From assembly GCA_007644065.1 (NCBI GenBank), contig VJWN01000012.1, forward strand, positions 1,167,758 to 1,231,757: 64,000 nucleotides of DNA. The letters run 5' to 3'. The translations under genes were made by a program, and so were the position numbers. Each line of letters starts with the position of its first letter. Within the stretch, counting starts at the first letter, position 1. The notes beneath the pieces were generated by a model, which made no database searches, was not told where the DNA came from, and saw only the letters and a program-made list of their open reading frames with translations. This DNA is from Margaritispora aquatica. Taxonomy: Eukaryota > Ascomycota > Leotiomycetes > Helotiales > Discinellaceae. Shown piece after piece: positions 58,539 through 64,000 of this stretch.

Positions 58539-59696
58539 TCATAAGAGATCACTACTCTTTCGCATCCTCAAGCTCTTCTTGAACACACCTCCCAAGCCCC
58601 CAAAGCCCTTGCCCTTCTTCTTCTGCTTGCTCTCAAACTCGGCCGTGGCTCTGGCCAAGGGATCTTTGGGGGTATTTGCCCTAGTTCGAGGCGTGAGCTT
58701 GCGCAGCCACTCCGGGAGCTCGACGCGCTCGTCCTCGGAATCAGAGTCCCACTCAAAGACGGACTTTTGCATCTTGTTCATGAAGTCGTCGTGGTCCTCG
58801 CTCAGCATGATGACGGGGAAGGTGGGCGACGGCGGGTTAGAACTGCCTTGCATGTTGATGGAGAGCGAGGAGTTGTTGATCGAGCTGCTGCGTGGTGGGT
58901 AGGCGGCGTTGGTCATGCACGTGCTTAGCTTGGAGCGGTGGTGCGTTTGGATCTTGGATGGGAGGGTTTGCGATCGCGGGCGTGGGATGGCTGGCGTGGT
59001 GTTGAAGCTCGTGCCGGTAGGCCAGGAGTTGTGTTGCGGGTGGGAGAAGTTGATTGGTAGGTCCTTTGGTGGAGGTGAGGGAGGCAGTACTGAGAAGCTC
59101 TGCTTGGGTGGTACTTGTGGTGACTGAGTGTGAAGATCTTCATATGGGAGTTTGGTGTACTTGTGTGTGCTTGTTCCTGGGACCTGGGACGGAAGCGTAG
59201 AACGATGGCTGTAGGACCGAGGTTGGGCATCTTGAGATTGGCATCTACCAGGCGCCCTTTCGACACAGCTCATAACGGCCGCGAGTGGCGACTCATCTTC
59301 CTCGAGCCACATAGCCCATATCCGCTCTGATTCTTCTTGGATCACCGTGTCCTTAGACTCATAGCTCTCTAATATCCCGGCATCTGACCAGAACAACTGA
59401 AGGTGGTCATCGTCGAATGATGCATCAGATAGTGAGGAAGTAGAGCCATTGGATGCGAACAGACGATTTTGGAGATCCCTCGATGACGATCGACAGGCAG
59501 CTAGTTTCTGACTGCCCTTCTGAGTCAAGGAGTTGAAGGAGCGCGCGCTGTGAAGACGACGAGGAGCAGTGAGATGCATCTTGGAGGAGGCTGCGGTGCT
59601 TGGAGACGAGAGTACCCATCCGTAAGAACTTTCGTCGGACTCGGGGTCTCTTATCATATCTCTATCAATGGAAGGATTCTTCGTGAAGAATTCCAT
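58539..59696 (-). CDS. Ser/Pro-rich protein of unknown function, 385 aa
   Basis: Single exon. The frame is open further upstream, but the first ATG is at 59696 in the context ATCACCATGG, giving MEFFTKNPSIDRDMIRD. Residues about 70-150 contain a short ordered-looking block (SFDDDHLQLFWSDAG, ERIWAMWLEEDESPL). The centre is Pro/Ser/His-rich and low in complexity. Around residue 320 is an acidic/hydrophobic stretch (VFEWDSDSEDERVELPEWL), and the C terminus is basic with GFGGLGGVFKKSLRMRKSSD. I do not recognise the family. The short blocks may be conserved motifs in a disordered protein. It converges with the repeat-protein gene and is divergent to nitrate reductase across about 1.5 kb. Confidence 0.75.
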   Translation of the reverse strand: MEFFTKNPSIDRDMIRDPESDESSYGWVLSSPSTAASSKMHLTAPRRLHSARSFNSLTQKGSQKLAACRSSSRDLQNRLFASNGSTSSLSDASFDDDHLQLFWSDAGILESYESKDTVIQEESERIWAMWLEEDESPLAAVMSCVERAPGRCQSQDAQPRSYSHRSTLPSQVPGTSTHKYTKLPYEDLHTQSPQVPPKQSFSVLPPSPPPKDLPINFSHPQHNSWPTGTSFNTTPAIPRPRSQTLPSKIQTHHRSKLSTCMTNAAYPPRSSSINNSSLSINMQGSSNPPSPTFPVIMLSEDHDDFMNKMQKSVFEWDSDSEDERVELPEWLRKLTPRTRANTPKDPLARATAEFESKQKKKGKGFGGLGGVFKKSLRMRKSSDLL

Positions 59697-61193
59697 GGTG
59701 ATTTTGGAATGTTGGAAGCGATCTGTAGAGTTCGCCGATTTCCCCGTTGCTATCGATACACCAAATATGAAAGTATAGCTTGGATGTTTTGCATGAATGG
59801 TACGATACTGTGAAGAGAATGAATGCAACGAGATGAAAAACGAGTTGTGCAAGAACGGATTAAGTTATATCAGTCCTTCTCTCCAAGGAAAGCCTCCCTC
59901 TTTCTTGGTTTATGCCAATATATGCATGTGCATTCCGGGTATCAGCCCGGTGTGCAGAGACAGCATACTTAGCACGAACACCAGCAGCTGCAGCAGCTGC
60001 AGCATGAGAGCCATCAGATCGAGACTTTTCCTGTGTTGCCCTGCCATTCGATCCGCGCAGTGGCTGTTGTGGGGAGACACGATTGCTTCCCAGGGCAAGG
60101 AATCTGAAATCTGGGATCTGACATATCTGGATCATTTTCGATTGTTTTCTCCACCATTCTTAATTGTCCACCTTGATCAAATGTTTGTGAAGCGCCATTT
60201 GTCACACAGGCCAACAACTACCGGCACTTACCTCAGGGAGGGCGTGTTTACCTCCTTCGAAAGACCTTTCTCGAACGTATTTTTGAACACGTCCCTTCTC
60301 CCGATTCTCCCTTCACTGGCCCCTTCAAACTTCCTGATGTGTGTTTTCTTGGGATACTTCCCATCTATGTTGCTTGGGGAGAGAAATGCGAGAAAGGTAG
60401 AAAAAACAAACAGAAATCCAGACGAGCGAGTCGTGACGAAGATACTTCTCCCATATAGCAAACTCACAATCAATAACATTTTGATATTTTGTTTTTGTCC
60501 AAACTGGCACAAACATTGCGCGGGGATCACTTCCATGAGACAACATGCTATTTGGGCTGCCGGATCAAGGGGGTGCGTCAAGCATCCCTCGCAGACTTTC
60601 GGCGACTCGGGTCATTCCAGGGAGACTGACCTGGGTTTTCAAAAGCAATTCTTGCATGATATGAATAGTAGTAACATCCCAAAGAGTTGCTGATCGTCAT
60701 CGTTGGAACGGATGGGCGCTGAAGGCGAATTTACTTTTTACCCTTCATGAGTCGTTCGGAGCGGAAATACAATACTAAAGTACCGTCTTGCCGAGTAGCT
60801 CATATCACATGATATACCTTATTCCCACAACGTTCCAGTTCGTGGCTCAAGCCAGCCGTTCGTTCCTTAACCACTTCTTCCCGTGTTTGCCTTACACTGT
60901 CCCAAGCCAAGAGCATGGTGAACGTATAGCAAATTCGTCGATGGACCGAATCACAAAGATTAAGTACCTATGTATTGTGCTACTCGAAAGGATGCCACGG
61001 CTTTTGGACTTTGCCACCGCGCGCCGGTGGCAGTCTCTAGATCAGGCGCTAGAAGGCCTTTGGGCTGGACTTGATGCTAAATAGATATGTCGTCACTGAA
61101 GATGTAATGAGATAGATGGTTTACATAAAACTACCAAGAAAGCATCGTTGAGTCGAACGCACACGATCAATCCGTCCCAATCTGAAATCTGAA
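59697..61193. other. divergent upstream region containing a long plus-strand ORF
   Basis: About 1.5 kb between the unknown gene (minus) and nitrate reductase (plus). It contains a 298-codon plus-strand ORF described separately, and a 98-codon ORF at 60788-61084 without motifs. One AGATAG (a GATA-factor type site) lies at 61110-61115, 79 bp before the nitrate reductase ATG. A single site is weak evidence for AreA/NIT2 control. Confidence 0.5.
59797..60693 (+). other. 298-codon open reading frame, coding status doubtful
   Basis: It begins with ATG at 59797 inside the 5' flank of the minus-strand gene and runs uninterrupted to 60693. The translation is Cys- and Leu-rich (IRSRLFLCCPAIRSAQWLLW, LIFCFCPNWHKHC) with no recognisable domain, signal or repeat. 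The length is more than I would expect by chance in a 64 kb window at this base composition, but the residue pattern does not look like a folded conserved protein. It may be an orphan gene or a chance frame. Confidence 0.2.
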
Positions 61194-64000
61194 ATGCCGC
61201 CAATTCCTCATCGAATCACTGTTAGATACCACCCAGGATCTAGTTTCAAAGAGATCCAGAATGAGCCTCAATGGAGCTCTGGACATGAACACCGTGTCGG
61301 ATTCCTCAACGGTCAGGATCGATTCCCAGGTTTGACGCATTCAGGTGATGAATACGAGGAGGGTTCGGCTGATAGTAGAGATACTACGGCTGAGAAATCA
61401 GCTCAAAAGTATGAAGACTTTAAGAAGGAAGCTGAAAATGGAAGGCTTGTCAATTTCAGAGACTTGATTAATGCTCAAGAAGACTTGCATCTTAGGCGAC
61501 CAGACGTGCATTCTCAAGGGTGGAGGTATGTTTTGGAAGCTAGTGAAGACTGGGTAAGGAACATTGAGGACTGGCCTGCGAATATCGAGAAGAGAAGGAA
61601 AGAAGAAGAGGCCAAAAAGAAGAAGGAAGAACAAGAGGCAACAAAGAGGAAGGATCAAAGTGGTCAAACCCCTAGCTCACGGAAGGGAACAACCGGGAAT
61701 GCTGATGAGCAAGATGTCAAGCAAGAACATGAATGGAAGCGTGAGAATGGCGAAAATAAGCATCACGATGCCTACGCTAGTAGTAATGCTGACGTTGGGG
61801 CTCAGGCTGAATACTCAAGTGGGAATGAGTTTGGAAAGTCAGAATATGAGAGACTCAGAGAGAAATACTCGCCACAAGAGATTGCCTTACTACGCTCACT
61901 TCAACACGAGAAGGATTACATCTGTAATCTGAAGCAAAACAACGGCAATAGGAAGTCTCCAATCAACCACAATGACCTTTTAGTTTCTATCGACGAAGCT
62001 GACCAATTTTCACCCGACAACTGGATTCCTCGGTCGTCTAATCTCATACGACTTACAGGCAAGGTTAGTACCCAAAATGAATTGTCTTTGTGCAAGAGAC
62101 ACTGACATACTCAGCACCCTCTGAATGGAGAGCCTAAGCTTACTCCGCTCTTCAATGCTGGTCTTATCACACCAAATGCGTTTCACTACGTGCGAAATCA
62201 CGGCGCAGTTCCTCATCTCCTATGGGAACTTCACAAGATACAGATTTGTGGTCTTAGCCCTGATCAATCATTAGAACTTAGCATGGATGACCTCACATTG
62301 CAATTCTCTACTATCAACATACCCGTCGCATTAGCTTGTGATGGTAATCGCAGAAAAGAACTCAACATGATCAAGAGATCCAAGGGCTTCAATTGGGGCA
62401 GTGGCGCTGTAAGCTGTGCTTATTGGAAAGGACCTTTGCTGCGTGATGTTCTCTTGGCTGCTGGAATTCCGGAAAGGGATGAAGGGGGACGACGCCTATG
62501 GGTAAATTTTGAAGGAGCTGACAAACCTTCAGAAGGCAAGTATGCGACCTGTATACCATTCGATTATGCGATGGATTCTACCAATGATGTTATCTTGGCT
62601 TACGAGATGAACGATGTTCCCCTACCACCTGATCATGGACATCCAGTCCGCATCATTATTCCTGGCTACGTTGGTGGCCGATGTGTAAAATGGCTCCACA
62701 AAATCTGGGTCAGTGAGAAAGAAAACGATTCTCATTACCATATCTGGGACAATCGAGTCCTTCCAGCATTCATCACTGAAAAAGATGGTGACTTTGCCGA
62801 TGTCGGATTTTCACACCCAAGCACAGCATGCAATGAGCAAAATTTACAAAGTGTGATCGTCAAGCCTGAGCAGGGTGAAACCATATCTCTTGATCAGGCT
62901 AGAAAAGGAAAGACATATCGAATTGAGGGATATGCATATGATGGTGGCGGGCATGAAGTCCAGCGGGTTGAAGTGTCTCTGGATAATGGCCTAACATGGC
63001 TTTACTGCATACGCAAATTTCCAGAGGCACCAATCAGACATGGAAATAAGTTTTGGTCCTGGCTGCATTGGCATCTTGACGTTGAAATTGCGCATCTTGT
63101 ACGATCTGATTCTATCACGGTTCGGTGCTTCAATGTTTTCAAAAATACACAACCAAAGGAACCTTCATGGAATACGATGGGTATGATGAATAATTGCTGG
63201 TATGTAGTTAGGCCCGAGATCTCTGGGGAAGACGATGGTATTGCCAAAATTCTATTTCGCCATCCCGTTGAGCCAGGAACTCAACAAGGTGGCTGGATGC
63301 AATTATCGGAGTCTGAGAAAATCAATGAGGCCAAGCAAGCGGCAGGTGCACCGGAGAAGCAATTCACAAGAGAAGAAATCGAAAAGCACAATAAAGATAA
63401 TGACTGCTGGATCGTTGTGGATGCGAAGGTCTATGACGCCACGAGTGTATTAGAATGGCACCCAGGCGGAAAAACTGTCATCACAGGCCATGGAGGAAAA
63501 GTTTGGCAAGCCACCACAGACGAATTTAATTCTATACATGATGGATATGCACAGCGAAAACTCAAAGGTACTGGTTCTCTCCTTGCTTTCCAATCATTGA
63601 AGTCCGCGCAGGGTGGTTTTTCTTTTCCGGCTGTGCCCCCGAAAGCCCAATGTCTCAGCCAGACCAGTTACCCGCGTCGTCGTACAAGACCGTCAGATCA
63701 GCGTACCCGCGATCGTCACGCATATATTGAAACGGCAGAGTGTGCTAATGAGACATGCAGAATGCATCCTTGGGTCAGTTACCGAGAAGGCCGTCAACTA
63801 CATCAAGGAAAATTCCGAAAAAGCTGCCCAGGAAGCCATGAACTCCGCCAAGCAGTCCTTGGATATTGTGTTGCAAAAGCATCGCTGGGTGCCTGTCAAG
63901 CTCTCAAAGCGGACCGAGTTATCGCAAGATACACGCAAGTATACTTTCACATTGCCATCGTCCTCGAAGCTTGGCCTGAAAACTTGTCAACACATACAAT
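61194..64000 (+). CDS. nitrate reductase-like molybdenum/cytochrome b5/FAD enzyme (3' partial)
   Basis: Exons 61194..62063, 62115..63567 and 63761..>64000; introns of 51 and 193 bp. The Moco domain begins near residue 280 with DNWIPRSSNLIRLTGKHPLN. It contains the molybdopterin-binding cysteine in LACDGNRRKE (about residue 365), FNWGSGAVSCAYWKG, the dimerisation region (YAYDGGGHEVQRVEVSLDNG) and WNTMGMMNNCWYVV, the end typical of eukaryotic nitrate reductases rather than sulfite oxidases. A cytochrome b5 domain follows, with haem ligands in HPGGK (about H739) and SIHDG (about H765). Exon 3 enters the FAD/NAD(P)H part (HRWVPVKLSKRTELS, KYTFTLPS) and leaves the window. Expected reaction: NAD(P)H-dependent reduction of nitrate to nitrite. 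About 190 extra N-terminal residues, Lys/Glu-rich, precede the usual start of homology, so this may be a diverged paralogue rather than niaD itself. Confidence 0.88.

Noticed and set aside
58420..58545. Pyrimidine-rich TCCCG/ATCTC tract as a possible telomeric or satellite array
   Set aside because: Units are imperfect and the tract is short; it is better explained as low-complexity 3'-flanking sequence.
1..64000. A biosynthetic gene cluster, CRISPR array, rRNA/tRNA genes or an intact transposon
   Set aside because: No backbone synthase, no spaced direct repeats, no recognisable tRNA box structure and no transposase or reverse-transcriptase motifs were seen on either strand.

Overview
The window is nuclear DNA of a filamentous ascomycete (Pezizomycotina). 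Protein-coding genes are split by short introns of about 45-110 bp with GTATGT/GTAAGT-type donors, CTAAC/CTGAC-like branch sites and YAG acceptors. Intergenic spacers are long and AT-rich, and the gene set is typical of the group: a Zn2Cys6 regulator, ascomycete laccase, STRIPAK FHA protein, eukaryotic nitrate reductase and MFS porters. A leotiomycete is my guess from the overall flavour, not something the sequence proves. I see no intact transposon, rRNA, tRNA or CRISPR array.

Layout. 1-1910: MFS alpha-glucoside/sugar permease, start off the left edge. 1.9-7.2 kb: gene-poor. 7.5-10.2 kb: a Gln-rich protein gene behind a long pyrimidine-rich leader. 12.7-13.6 kb: a coiled-coil protein. 16.8-18.4 kb (-): a Zn2Cys6 transcription factor whose zinc cluster sits on its own small exon. 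21.0-21.7 kb (-): traces of an unresolved multi-exon gene. 22.4-27.8 kb: a compact block with a cyclophilin-RRM protein (PPIL4/Cyp6 type), an unknown conserved-looking protein and beta-catenin-like protein 1. The first and last are spliceosome-associated in other eukaryotes. 28.0-29.5 kb (-): DHA1-type MFS porter. 32.6-35.0 kb: F-box protein. 36.9-37.2 kb: saposin-B-like domain, 5' end unresolved. 37.9-40.6 kb (-): laccase preceded by a putative small membrane protein. 43.1-46.9 kb: divergent pair of mitochondrial Mgr2/ROMO1 and a tail-anchored FHA protein of the PRO45/SLMAP type. 48.4-49.7 kb: two small candidate genes. 51.4-52.3 kb (-): C2H2 zinc-finger protein with an N-terminal hydrophobic segment. 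54.7-57.5 kb: a 921-residue orphan with degenerate 38-residue repeats. 58.5-59.7 kb (-): unknown Ser/Pro-rich protein. 61.2 kb to the right edge: nitrate reductase-like flavoprotein with an unusually long N-terminal extension.

Most genes are unrelated housekeeping or regulatory functions and do not form a metabolic cluster. The least explained items are the repeat-rich 921-residue protein, the spliced 25-codon ORF, the damaged or mis-modelled saposin gene, the zinc-finger protein with a possible membrane anchor, and the extended nitrate reductase. Exon joins were worked out by hand from splice signals and protein-family continuity and have no transcript support here.
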